Assembly (NCBI GenBank): GCA_046712825.1
Contig: JBKKCR010000175.1
Coordinates: 1 to 10,864, forward strand
Direction of reading: 5' to 3'
Source of the DNA: DATFGK01 sp046712825
GTDB lineage: Bacteria > Actinomycetota > AC-67
DNA: 10,864 bases
Shown here: positions 1-6,378 of the stretch, one piece after another
Layout: every line of letters begins with the position of its first letter
Position numbering within the stretch: the stretch's first letter is position 1
The notes under the pieces: generated by a model
Database searches by the model: none
The model's input: only the letters and a program-made list of their open reading frames with translations
What the model was told of the DNA's origin: nothing
Position numbers and translations under genes: made by a program

Positions 1-710
1 GTGAGCAGAAGCATGATCGACCAGCGCTTCAGGCCCGGGATGCGGGCCAGCCCTCGGTCGACCGCGTCCCAAAGCCCTCCCCAGGATCGCGGCGCCGGCG
101 GCGTGTAGAGGAGTCGCTCGAGTCGCACGTCCTCGAGCCCGGCCGCGCGCCCCCACGCCTCGAGCGAGGCCGGCGAGATCTTGAATACGTTGCGCTCGGC
201 CGGCGTCGACGCGCCGACGAGCATCGTTGAGGGGAACTTCCAGTTCGGCTCCATCGCGGCGACCCGCCCGCCGGGCCGAGTGACGCGCGCCAGCTCCGCT
301 ACGCCGCGGCCCGGCGACGAGAGGTGGTGCAACGTCCCCGAGCAGAACGCCGCGTCGAACGTTCCATCGGCGAACGGCAGATCGTGCGCGTCCGCGATCC
401 CCAGCGCGACCCGCCCCGCGTACGGCTCGAGCCGCTGCGAGGCGATCGCGAGCATCGGCTCGGACGCGTCCAGAGCCGTCACGACGACCGTGGTGTTGTC
501 GAGCAGCCATCGCGCATGAAGCCCAGTCCCGGTGCCGACCTCGAGCACATGACCTCCACGGGACGCGCCGAGCGCGTCGGCGATGGCCCGCACCTTGACC
601 AAGTGGTTGCGGTTGTCGCGGTTTCCGAGAGACCAGACCGAACGGTCGAACTTCGAAGCCATCCGCTCGTAGTGTTCGATCTGCTTTCGGACGTTCGTCC
701 GCCCGCTCAT
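1..710 (-). CDS. Class I SAM-dependent methyltransferase (3' end beyond window)
   Basis: Reading the minus strand from the ATG at 710 gives 236 complete codons with no stop before the left edge, so the C-terminus is missing. Motif I of the Rossmann methyltransferase fold is clear (VLEVGTGTG, residues 55-63). An acidic residue follows at the end of strand 2 (LDASEPML, D81), and a UbiE/Methyltransf_11-like block follows (ADAHDLPFADGTFD, about 106-119, then GTLHHL). It should transfer a methyl group from S-adenosylmethionine, but the acceptor cannot be read from sequence. Its ATG overlaps the stop of the upstream glycosyltransferase (ATGA, 4-base overlap), which implies co-transcription and translational coupling. 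A role in methylating a glycolipid, polysaccharide or lipid precursor is therefore plausible but inferred. No signal peptide is seen, so it is probably cytoplasmic. The family call is firm and the substrate is unknown. Confidence 0.86.
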   Translation of the reverse strand, partial: MSGRTNVRKQIEHYERMASKFDRSVWSLGNRDNRNHLVKVRAIADALGASRGGHVLEVGTGTGLHARWLLDNTTVVVTALDASEPMLAIASQRLEPYAGRVALGIADAHDLPFADGTFDAAFCSGTLHHLSSPGRGVAELARVTRPGGRVAAMEPNWKFPSTMLVGASTPAERNVFKISPASLEAWGRAAGLEDVRLERLLYTPPAPRSWGGLWDAVDRGLARIPGLKRWSIMLLL

Positions 711-1840
711 CGCGCGGCCGCCGCGTAGACGTCGAGGTATTGAGTTGCCATCCGCTCCGGAGTGTATTCGGCCGCGGTCGCGCGGGCGTTCTGCGCCAGC
801 ATCCGGCGCAGCCCCTCGTCCGCGGCGAAACGGCCGAGCGCCGCCGAAAGCATCGCGGTGTCGCCCGGTGGGACGAGCAACGCGTTGGCGCCGTCGTGAA
901 GGAAGTCGGTCTGCCCGCCGAGATCCCCGGCGATGACCGGCAGCCCGGCGTGCATCGCCTCGAGATAGACGAGGCCGAATCCCTCGTGAGCCGAAACGAG
1001 CGCGAACGCGTCGGCCGATGCGAGCCGGAGGGCCTTCGCCTCGGCATCGACGGGACCGGCGAAGGTCACGCGATCCGGCGCCTCGGCCCGGGCGAGCGCT
1101 TCCAGCGCGGGGCGCTCCGGGCCGTCTCCGACGATCTCGAGCCGGATGGGCCGGCCGGCCCGGCCGACGGCGCCGATCAGGGTATCCAAACCCTTGCGCC
1201 CGACGAGGCGGGCGATCGCGAGTACCACGACCTCTTGCGGGGACCAGCCGAGGGCAACTCGATCCGGTTTCGGCAGCGAGGGCGCTTCCACCGCGCAGGA
1301 CACGACCGAGATGTCGGCGCGGCCTGTAAGAGCTTTGGCCCGCTGCGCGATATCTTGAGAGATCGCCGTGACCGCGTCGGCGCCTCGAACGACCCGGCCG
1401 ACGACGGCCTTGAGTGGCGGGAACCGGTCGGGCGACAGGCGGCTCGGGTCGTAGATGTCGGCGCCGATCACGGTGAGGACGTGCGGGACCGACGCGCGGC
1501 GCGCCAAGAACATCCCCGCGGATCCAGAGGGCACGGCGAAGAACGAATGGACGACGTCGAAGGTCGCGCCCGAGATGAGCCGGCTCCCCCCCCGGCGCGC
1601 CGCCGGTACGAACGACAGCAACGACGAAGTGGAGGCGCGCGCCAGCTCGCGCCGCCCGACGACCGATACCCGTGAGACGTGGACGCCGTCGTCGAACGAC
1701 TCGGCCGGCAGTCCGGCTCCGCGGCTGGTCAGGATCGTCACCGAATGACGGCGCGCGAGTTGGACGGCGAGCGTGCGCGTTAGCACGCCGCCGCCCCCAC
1801 CGAGCGGCGGGTATTCGTAGTTCACCAGCAGGATCCGCAT
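707..1840 (-). CDS. GT4-family glycosyltransferase (GT-B fold)
   Basis: This 377-residue protein has the usual length and architecture of a retaining GT-B glycosyltransferase of family GT4. The N-terminal acceptor domain opens with MRILLVNYEYPPLGGGGG, the first beta strand plus glycine loop, which also fixes the start at 1840. The C-terminal donor-binding domain starts near residue 203 (VVVLAIARLVGRKGLDTLI). It contains EIVGDGPERP (about 235-244) and the EX7E-type motif HEGFGLVYLE, with E286 and E294, followed by the GLPVIAGDLGG loop. It likely transfers a sugar from a nucleotide-sugar to a lipid, polysaccharide or small acceptor at the cytoplasmic side. Donor and acceptor are not identifiable. 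It is the first gene of a minus-strand operon whose next gene, a methyltransferase, overlaps its stop. The coding strand carries a run of eight G (1586-1593) that is in frame here. Confidence 0.92.
   Translation of the reverse strand: MRILLVNYEYPPLGGGGGVLTRTLAVQLARRHSVTILTSRGAGLPAESFDDGVHVSRVSVVGRRELARASTSSLLSFVPAARRGGSRLISGATFDVVHSFFAVPSGSAGMFLARRASVPHVLTVIGADIYDPSRLSPDRFPPLKAVVGRVVRGADAVTAISQDIAQRAKALTGRADISVVSCAVEAPSLPKPDRVALGWSPQEVVVLAIARLVGRKGLDTLIGAVGRAGRPIRLEIVGDGPERPALEALARAEAPDRVTFAGPVDAEAKALRLASADAFALVSAHEGFGLVYLEAMHAGLPVIAGDLGGQTDFLHDGANALLVPPGDTAMLSAALGRFAADEGLRRMLAQNARATAAEYTPERMATQYLDVYAAAAR
1586..1593. repeat. 8-base C/G homopolymer inside the glycosyltransferase gene
   Basis: Eight consecutive C on the plus strand (G on the coding strand) encode part of Arg-Arg-Gly-Gly-Ser in the linker region of the GT4 protein, around residue 84. 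The reading frame is intact. Tracts of this length can slip during replication or be miscounted in sequencing. Confidence 0.95.
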
Positions 1841-1908
1841 GGGCGTCGTCCCACCGCAGGAGGATGAGAGGTACAGGGTAATGTAGGCGCCGAGTCCTAC
1901 GGAGCGAG
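1841..1908. promoter_or_regulatory. Divergent intergenic region with candidate promoters
   Basis: These 68 bp separate the divergently transcribed glycosyltransferase and flippase-like genes, so promoters for both sides are expected here or within the neighbouring gene starts. A short inverted repeat, TACA-N6-TGTA, lies at 1872-1885. Sequences fitting the loose -10 pattern TANNNT occur on both strands within it (TAATGT at 1879-1884 plus strand, TACATT at 1885-1880 minus strand). I see no convincing -35 boxes. GGAG at 1901-1904 is a plausible ribosome-binding site for the ATG at 1909. Confidence 0.35.
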
Positions 1909-2964
1909 ATGGCAGACCTTACCCTCGAGAACGGCGACCAGCAGGCGGCCGTCCGCAAACGCGGCGGCGGGCTGAAAGTTCTCATCCGCATCATCGTCGG
2001 CGCCGGCGTTTTCGGCTTCCTGATCTGGCGGTCGGACGTCGGCGAGCTTTGGGACACATTGAGCAAGGCGAACCTCGGCTATCTGCTGGGTGCGCTTGGG
2101 GCGATCTTCACCGGGCTGTTCGTCAGCGCGTTCCGATGGAAGGCATACCTCGACGCACTCGAGATCGAGCTCTCGTACCCGACCCTCTTCCGTCTGTACT
2201 TCGTCGGCACGTTCTTCAATGCTTTCCTGCCGACGGGTATCGGCGGGGACGCGTACAAGGCCGTGCGGCTCGGACGCGGAAAGGAGAGCCTCGCGCCCGC
2301 CTTCGCTTCGGTGTTCCTCGATCGCTTCGCCGGCGTCGTGGGGATGGCCGCGATCGGGCTCGTGTCCTCCGCGTACCTCCTCGCCTCCGGGGACAACCGC
2401 CAGCGCGTGCCGCTCATCGCCCTCGGCGCCTCGATAGCGATCATGGGGACCGCGACCGTGCTGCTCTTGGGCGGCGAGCGCCTCCTCGGCGGCGGCCGCC
2501 TGATCAAGCACGAGGGGATCGGGGGCCGGATCCGCCGCGCGATCCGGCAGGTCCACGAAGCGGGACGCCACCCGGAAGCCGCCGCCCGCGGCTACCTCTT
2601 CGGCGTGATGTTCCAGAGCCTCGTCTTCACCTACCACGTGATGATCGCGAAGGCGCTCGGCATCGAAGGGGTTCCGATCGCGGCGTTCGCTTCGATCCTC
2701 GTCATCTCGTCGCTGGCGACCATGATCCCCTTGTCCATCAACGGCCTCGGATTCCGAGAAGGGGCCTACATCTGGGCCCTCGGTCGCTATGGGATCCCCC
2801 ATGACACGGCGCTGGCGTTCGCCCTGCTCGTGCTCGCTGCGCTGCTGCTCTCGAGCATCGTGGGGGGCATCATCTACGTCGCTCTCGGTGGCGAGGTGCA
2901 TGGACGGGGGGCTACCCCCGCTGCGCTAGAATCCGCGCCGTCCAGCGCGGCCGACGGCGACTGA
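1909..2964 (+). CDS. LPG-synthase-TM / flippase-like integral membrane protein
   Basis: The 351-residue protein is polytopic, with about eight hydrophobic segments (roughly 22-40, 55-75, 92-110, 133-159, 168-188, 228-250, 255-275 and 300-326). It carries the two signatures I associate with the PF03706 family (transmembrane part of lysylphosphatidylglycerol synthase, AglD/YbhN-like): NAFLPTGIGGDAYK (104-117) and PLSINGLGFREG (274-285). The soluble aminoacyltransferase domain of MprF is absent, so this is the stand-alone form. Such proteins are thought to move or help process lipid-linked substrates across the cytoplasmic membrane, but few have a proven substrate. GGAG at 1901-1904 supports the start. 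It is divergent from a GT4 glycosyltransferase, which suggests envelope glycolipid work, and sits 34 bp upstream of an acyl-CoA carboxylase gene on the same strand. The Ala/Ser-rich tail after residue 330 looks disordered. Confidence 0.85.
   Translation: MADLTLENGDQQAAVRKRGGGLKVLIRIIVGAGVFGFLIWRSDVGELWDTLSKANLGYLLGALGAIFTGLFVSAFRWKAYLDALEIELSYPTLFRLYFVGTFFNAFLPTGIGGDAYKAVRLGRGKESLAPAFASVFLDRFAGVVGMAAIGLVSSAYLLASGDNRQRVPLIALGASIAIMGTATVLLLGGERLLGGGRLIKHEGIGGRIRRAIRQVHEAGRHPEAAARGYLFGVMFQSLVFTYHVMIAKALGIEGVPIAAFASILVISSLATMIPLSINGLGFREGAYIWALGRYGIPHDTALAFALLVLAALLLSSIVGGIIYVALGGEVHGRGATPAALESAPSSAADGD
2905..2920 (+). repeat. Perfect GC hairpin in the 3' end of the flippase-like gene
   Basis: CGGGGG and CCCCCG form a perfect 6-bp stem around a 4-base loop (GCTA). 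Seven bases later comes TAGAAT (2927-2932), which fits an actinobacterial -10 box and lies 67 bp before the carboxylase start. No poly-T follows, so it is not a standard intrinsic terminator. It may be a processing or regulatory hairpin, or chance in GC-rich coding DNA. Confidence 0.4.
2927..2932 (+). promoter_or_regulatory. Candidate -10 box of an internal promoter for the carboxylase gene
   Basis: TAGAAT matches TANNNT and is conspicuous in an otherwise GC-rich stretch. A transcript from here would have a leader of about 60 bases before the ATG at 2999. There is no clear -35 box at 16-18 bp upstream. The call is weak. Confidence 0.25.
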
Positions 2965-2998
2965 GGCCGGCGCGCGCCCACCGACCCGACGAGGAACC

Positions 2999-4630
2999 AT
3001 GGCACCCAAGAAGTCAGGAAAGGGTTCATCGAACGACCTCGGCGCCCCGGCTTCCGGTCCGGCCGTCGCGCCGCAGACGAAGACCGTCGAAGAGAAGATC
3101 GCCGAGCTCGAGAAGCGCAGGGCCGACGCGTCCGGCCCGCCCTCGAAAGAAGCCGTCGAACGTCAGCACGACCGCGGCAAGCTGACCGCGCGCGAGCGGA
3201 TCGAGATCCTGCTCGATCCCGGCTCGTTCACCGAGCTGGACGCGATGGCCCGCCATCGGGCGCACGGTTTCGGCATCGAACGCACGCGTCCGTACGGCGA
3301 CGGCGTCGTGACGGGATGGGGATCGATCGACGGGCGCAAAGTCTTCGTGTTCGCCCAGGACTTCATGGTGTTCGGCGGGTCGCTCGGCGAGGTCTTCAGC
3401 GAGAAGATCTGCAAGATCATGGACCTGGCGCTCGAGACGGGAGCGCCGGTCATCGGCCTCAACGACTCGGGCGGCGCGCGGATCCAGGAGGGCGTCGTCT
3501 CACTCGCATCCTACGGATACATCTTCGAGCGGAACGTCCGCGCGTCGGGCGTCATCCCGCAAGTCAGCGTCATCATGGGGCCGTGCGCCGGCGGCGCCGT
3601 CTACTCCCCGGCGATGACCGACTTCATCTTCATGACCAAGGAAACCTCGCACATGTTCATCACCGGACCCGATGTGATCAAGACGGTAACCGGCGAGGAA
3701 GTGACCTTCGAGGAGCTCGGCGGCGCGATGACGCACGCGTCGCGTTCCGGCATCGCGCACTTCGTCGGCGAGGACGAGCGGCACACGTTGCAGATGGTTC
3801 GCTACCTCATGAGCTACCTCCCGCAGAACAACCTCGAGGACCCGCCGTTCTATCCGCCGACCGATCCCGCGGACCGCCGCGAGCAAGGCTTGATCGAGAT
3901 CATCCCCGACTCGTCGAACAAGGCGTACGACATGCGCGCCGTCGTCAAGATGGTCGTCGACGACGGCGAGTGGTGCGAGGTGTTCCCGCACTACGCCGAG
4001 AACATCCTCACCGGCTACGCTCGACTCAACGGCCATGTCGTCGGCATCGTCGCGAACCAGCCGATGCACCTCGCCGGCTGCCTCGACGTTACGTCGTCCG
4101 AGAAGGCCGCGCGCTTCGTTCGCACCTGCGACGCGTTCAACGTCCCGCTGATCGTGTTCGTCGACGTTCCGGGGTTCCTCCCGGGGACGAACCAGGAATG
4201 GGGCGGCATCATCAGGCGCGGCGCCAAGCTGCTTTTCGCTTTCAGCGAGGCGACTGTGCCCCGCATCCAGGTCATCACGCGCAAGGCCTACGGCGGCGCG
4301 TACGTCGTCATGAACTCGAAGTCGATCCGCGCCGACATGGCGTTCGCGTGGCCGACTGCCGAGATAGCGGTGATGGGGCCCGAGGGTGCCGTGAACATCA
4401 TCTTCCGCAAGGAACTCGAGAAGGCCGACGATCGGAAGGCCGCTCGCGCCGAGAAGATCTCCGAGTACACCGACCGGTTCGCGAACCCGTACATCGCCGC
4501 GGAACGGGGGTACGTGGACGACGTGATCGACCCGCGCGACACCCGGCCGCGCCTCATCGATGCGCTCGAGATGCTTCTCACCAAGCGCGAGACGCTGCCG
4601 CCGCGCAAACACGACAACATCCCGCTCTAG
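2999..4630 (+). CDS. Acyl-CoA carboxylase carboxyltransferase (beta) subunit, acetyl/propionyl-CoA type
   Basis: This 543-residue protein has full crotonase-type carboxyltransferase length and both halves of the domain. It transfers the carboxyl group from carboxybiotin to an acyl-CoA, giving malonyl-CoA or methylmalonyl-CoA. The N-terminal half holds the first oxyanion-hole glycines (GPCAGGAVYSPAM, G198-G199). The C-terminal half holds VPGFLPGTNQEWGG (390-403) and the second pair (KAYGGAYVVM, G432-G433). After GGAY the residue is V436. As I recall, Streptomyces PccB has Asp (D422) at this position and is propionyl-specific, while broader enzymes have a hydrophobic residue, so acetyl- plus propionyl-CoA use is inferred. 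About 28 residues of Lys/Pro/Ala-rich N-terminal extension precede the conserved region. GAGG at 2991-2994 supports the start. The biotin carboxylase/BCCP (alpha) subunit is not in this window. The epsilon-like gene starts 4 bases after its stop. Confidence 0.95.
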   Translation: MAPKKSGKGSSNDLGAPASGPAVAPQTKTVEEKIAELEKRRADASGPPSKEAVERQHDRGKLTARERIEILLDPGSFTELDAMARHRAHGFGIERTRPYGDGVVTGWGSIDGRKVFVFAQDFMVFGGSLGEVFSEKICKIMDLALETGAPVIGLNDSGGARIQEGVVSLASYGYIFERNVRASGVIPQVSVIMGPCAGGAVYSPAMTDFIFMTKETSHMFITGPDVIKTVTGEEVTFEELGGAMTHASRSGIAHFVGEDERHTLQMVRYLMSYLPQNNLEDPPFYPPTDPADRREQGLIEIIPDSSNKAYDMRAVVKMVVDDGEWCEVFPHYAENILTGYARLNGHVVGIVANQPMHLAGCLDVTSSEKAARFVRTCDAFNVPLIVFVDVPGFLPGTNQEWGGIIRRGAKLLFAFSEATVPRIQVITRKAYGGAYVVMNSKSIRADMAFAWPTAEIAVMGPEGAVNIIFRKELEKADDRKAARAEKISEYTDRFANPYIAAERGYVDDVIDPRDTRPRLIDALEMLLTKRETLPPRKHDNIPL

Positions 4631-4634
4631 TCTC

Positions 4635-4910
4635 ATGGCAGAGCCTCCCGAGATCGAGATCGTCGGCGGGTCGCCGACGCCCGAACAGGAAGCGGCGATC
4701 CGCGAAGCCATCCTCCGTCTGTGGCGTCAGGATCAGAGCGACGCGCGTCGCGTCTCGGGCGGATCGCGGTGGGTCATCGCCGCTCGCGCCGACGCCTCCG
4801 GATGGGGGGCGGCCGACGTACGGGGCGCCGATGCCTGGCGCCTTGCACTGCGTCTTCCGGGTCTCGGGCTCGTGAGCGTCCGACGCTCGGGGCGCGGCGA
4901 CTCGAAGTGA
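4635..4910 (+). CDS. Acyl-CoA carboxylase epsilon-subunit-like small protein
   Basis: This 91-residue protein begins only 4 bases after the carboxyltransferase stop. No Shine-Dalgarno is evident, so translation is probably coupled. The N-terminus (IEIVGGSPTPEQEAAI, residues 8-23) matches the short strand plus 'G-x-P-T-x-E-E-x-A-A' pattern of actinobacterial AccE/PccE subunits (PF13822 type). The middle has SRWVIAAR, like the S-x-W...R element of that family, and the end is Trp/Arg/Gly-rich. In actinobacteria such epsilon subunits bind the alpha-beta carboxylase complex and raise its activity. Position directly after the beta gene is the strongest support. The family is short and fast-evolving, so identity rests on a brief motif plus gene order. 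An in-frame upstream ATG at 4560 lies inside the carboxyltransferase gene and was not chosen. Confidence 0.68.
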   Translation: MAEPPEIEIVGGSPTPEQEAAIREAILRLWRQDQSDARRVSGGSRWVIAARADASGWGAADVRGADAWRLALRLPGLGLVSVRRSGRGDSK

Positions 4911-4915
4911 CCCGC

Positions 4916-4920
4916 GAGGA
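4916..4920 (+). promoter_or_regulatory. Shine-Dalgarno deciding the CoA-transferase start
   Basis: GAGGA ends 7 bases before the ATG at 4928. That ATG opens the conserved N-terminus (MPLDGLRVVELATIVAGP), whereas the longest open frame reaches back to 4721, inside the epsilon-like gene. Confidence 0.7.
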
Positions 4921-4927
4921 CGCCGGC

Positions 4928-6109
4928 ATGCCCCTCGATGGGCTGCGCGTCGTCGAGCTCGCGACGATCGTGGCCGGGCCGTCGACCGGCAAGTACCTCG
5001 GGGACTTCGGCGCCGAGGTGATCAAGGTCGAGCACCCGACGACCGGCGACACGACGCGCAACATGGGCTTCAAGGACTCCGGCGTCGCCCTCTGGTGGAA
5101 GCTCATCGGTCGGAACAAGAAGCCCGTGACGCTCGACCTCTCACATCCGAAAGGGCAGGACATCGCGCGCCGCCTGTGCGCGGACGCGGACGTGCTCATC
5201 GAGAACTTCCGCCCAGGAACATTGGAGCGCTGGGGCCTCGGCCCCGACGTGCTCGAGGAGATCAACCCGCGACTGGTGGTGCTGCGGATCTCGGGCTTCG
5301 GGCAGACGGGCCCCTACGCGCGCAAGCCCGGGTTCGGGACGCTGGCGGAGTCGATCTCGGGCGTGGCCGGCGTGTCGGGGTTCCCGGACGGGCCGCCGAT
5401 GCTTCCGGCGATCGCGCTGGCCGACGAGGTCGCCGGGCTCGTCGGCGCCTACGCAGTGATGATGGCGCTGCACGAGCGGGAGCGCTCCGGCCGCGGCCAG
5501 GTGATCGACGCGTCGCTCTACGAGTCGCTTTTCCAGATCACGGGACCCCTCGTGATGGCCTACGACCGGCTCGGCGTGGTGATGGGGCGGATCGGGAACC
5601 GGATCGCCTACTCGGCGCCTCGCAACGCGTACCGGACCGCCGACGGCCGCTGGGTCGGCGTGAGCGGAACGGCCCAGACCGTCGCGGAGCGGCTCTTCCA
5701 CGCGATCGAGCGGCCGGAGCTGATCGATGATGCACGCTTCGCGACAAACAACGACCGGCTCGAGCACATCGACGAGCTCGACGAGGTGATCGGCGGCTGG
5801 ATCGGTTCGCACTCGCTCGAGGAAGTGATGGAAGCCTTCGAGCGCGAGGACGCGGCCGCCGCTCCGATCTACGACGCGAGCCAGATCGTCACCGACCCCC
5901 AATACGCGGCGCGGGAAACGATCGCCACAGTGGACGACGAGGAGCTGGGCCCGATCCGGATGCAGAACGTGACACCGCGCTTCGCGCGAACGCCCGGCCG
6001 GATCCGGCACGCCGGCCTTCCCCTCGGCGCCGCGAATGAGGAGGTCTACGGGAGGCTCGGGATCATGGCCGAGGAGCTCGAGCAGCTGAAGACCGAAGGC
6101 GTGATCTAG
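4928..6109 (+). CDS. CaiB/BaiF (class III) CoA-transferase
   Basis: This 393-residue protein has normal length for class III CoA-transferases, which move CoA between organic acids through an aspartyl-CoA thioester. The N-terminus LDGLRVVELATIVAGP and the segment GDFGAEVIKVEHPTTGD (25-41) are typical CoA-binding elements. LIENFRPGTLERWGLG (90-105), ISGFGQTGPYA and ADEVAGLVGAYAVM are further family landmarks. The presumed catalytic aspartate is D194 in GRGQVIDASLYES, aligning with Asp169 of formyl-CoA transferase. It follows the epsilon-like gene by 17 bp and likely shares its transcript. Donor and acceptor acids cannot be told from sequence. Succinyl-CoA-dependent activation of a carboxylate, or a transfer among mesaconyl- or methylsuccinyl-type acids given the nearby ethylmalonyl-CoA mutase, are possible but unproven. 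Racemase-type members (alpha-methylacyl-CoA racemase) are a less likely alternative. Its stop interleaves with that of the convergent gene. Confidence 0.93.
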   Translation: MPLDGLRVVELATIVAGPSTGKYLGDFGAEVIKVEHPTTGDTTRNMGFKDSGVALWWKLIGRNKKPVTLDLSHPKGQDIARRLCADADVLIENFRPGTLERWGLGPDVLEEINPRLVVLRISGFGQTGPYARKPGFGTLAESISGVAGVSGFPDGPPMLPAIALADEVAGLVGAYAVMMALHERERSGRGQVIDASLYESLFQITGPLVMAYDRLGVVMGRIGNRIAYSAPRNAYRTADGRWVGVSGTAQTVAERLFHAIERPELIDDARFATNNDRLEHIDELDEVIGGWIGSHSLEEVMEAFEREDAAAAPIYDASQIVTDPQYAARETIATVDDEELGPIRMQNVTPRFARTPGRIRHAGLPLGAANEEVYGRLGIMAEELEQLKTEGVI

Positions 6110-6378
6110 CGCCGGCTGCGCTGCCAGCAGGGTAGGTGCCAGTGGCGGCGGTGATCCTCGGAGCCCTCGTGCCAGGCCACGACGTGCTTGGTCCCGACCC
6201 GGATCTCCTGGTTGCAACCCGGACAGCGGTATTCCTTCGTCGCTGAGGCCGGCTGGATGAGCCGCACCTGCCAACCCGGCGGCGCGGTCGCGACGGTGTC
6301 GGGCGCGCGCAACTCCCCGGGCTCTTCCTCCGGGCGCCGGGCGCGGCGCTTCCGAGGCGGATAGTTCCGGCGCGGCAC
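6106..6378 (-). CDS. Small zinc-ribbon-like protein (CxxC...HWHxxCW)
   Basis: This 90-residue basic protein starts with GTG at 6378. The first ~35 residues are Arg/Pro/Glu-rich and probably disordered (MPRRNYPPRKRRARRPEEEP). The C-terminal half holds a likely metal site: C52-P-G-C55 in YRCPGCNQEIRVGTKHVVAW, then HWHLPCW with H79, H81 and C84. I recall similar proteins of about this size in many actinobacteria, often carrying the uninformative label 'ATP/GTP-binding protein', although no nucleotide-binding motif is visible. Function is unknown; RNA or protein binding by a zinc ribbon is only a guess. The GTG overlaps the TAG of the upstream SDR gene by one base (TAGTG), so translation is very likely coupled. 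Its own stop is interleaved with that of the convergent CoA-transferase. Confidence 0.72.
   Translation of the reverse strand: MPRRNYPPRKRRARRPEEEPGELRAPDTVATAPPGWQVRLIQPASATKEYRCPGCNQEIRVGTKHVVAWHEGSEDHRRHWHLPCWQRSRR

Noticed and set aside
1897..2901. 334-codon open frame on the minus strand opposite the flippase-like gene
   Set aside because: The charged, low-complexity translation (Asp/Glu/Arg/His-rich) is antisense to a clear membrane protein.
3500..4711. 403-codon open frame on the minus strand opposite the carboxylase
   Set aside because: It is a shadow of the carboxyltransferase frame, with biased composition and no recognisable motif.
3316..4875. 519-codon plus-strand frame overlapping the carboxylase
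   Set aside because: This is the +1 shadow frame: Arg-rich translation without domains, overlapping two better-supported genes.
4721..4927. Longer N-terminus for the CoA-transferase
   Set aside because: The extension is Arg/Gly-rich, overlaps the epsilon-like gene and has no family similarity. The ATG at 4928 has a good ribosome-binding site and opens the conserved N-terminus.
6050..6160. Intrinsic terminator between the convergent operons
   Set aside because: The stop codons interleave. I saw no stem-loop with a following T-run in either direction.
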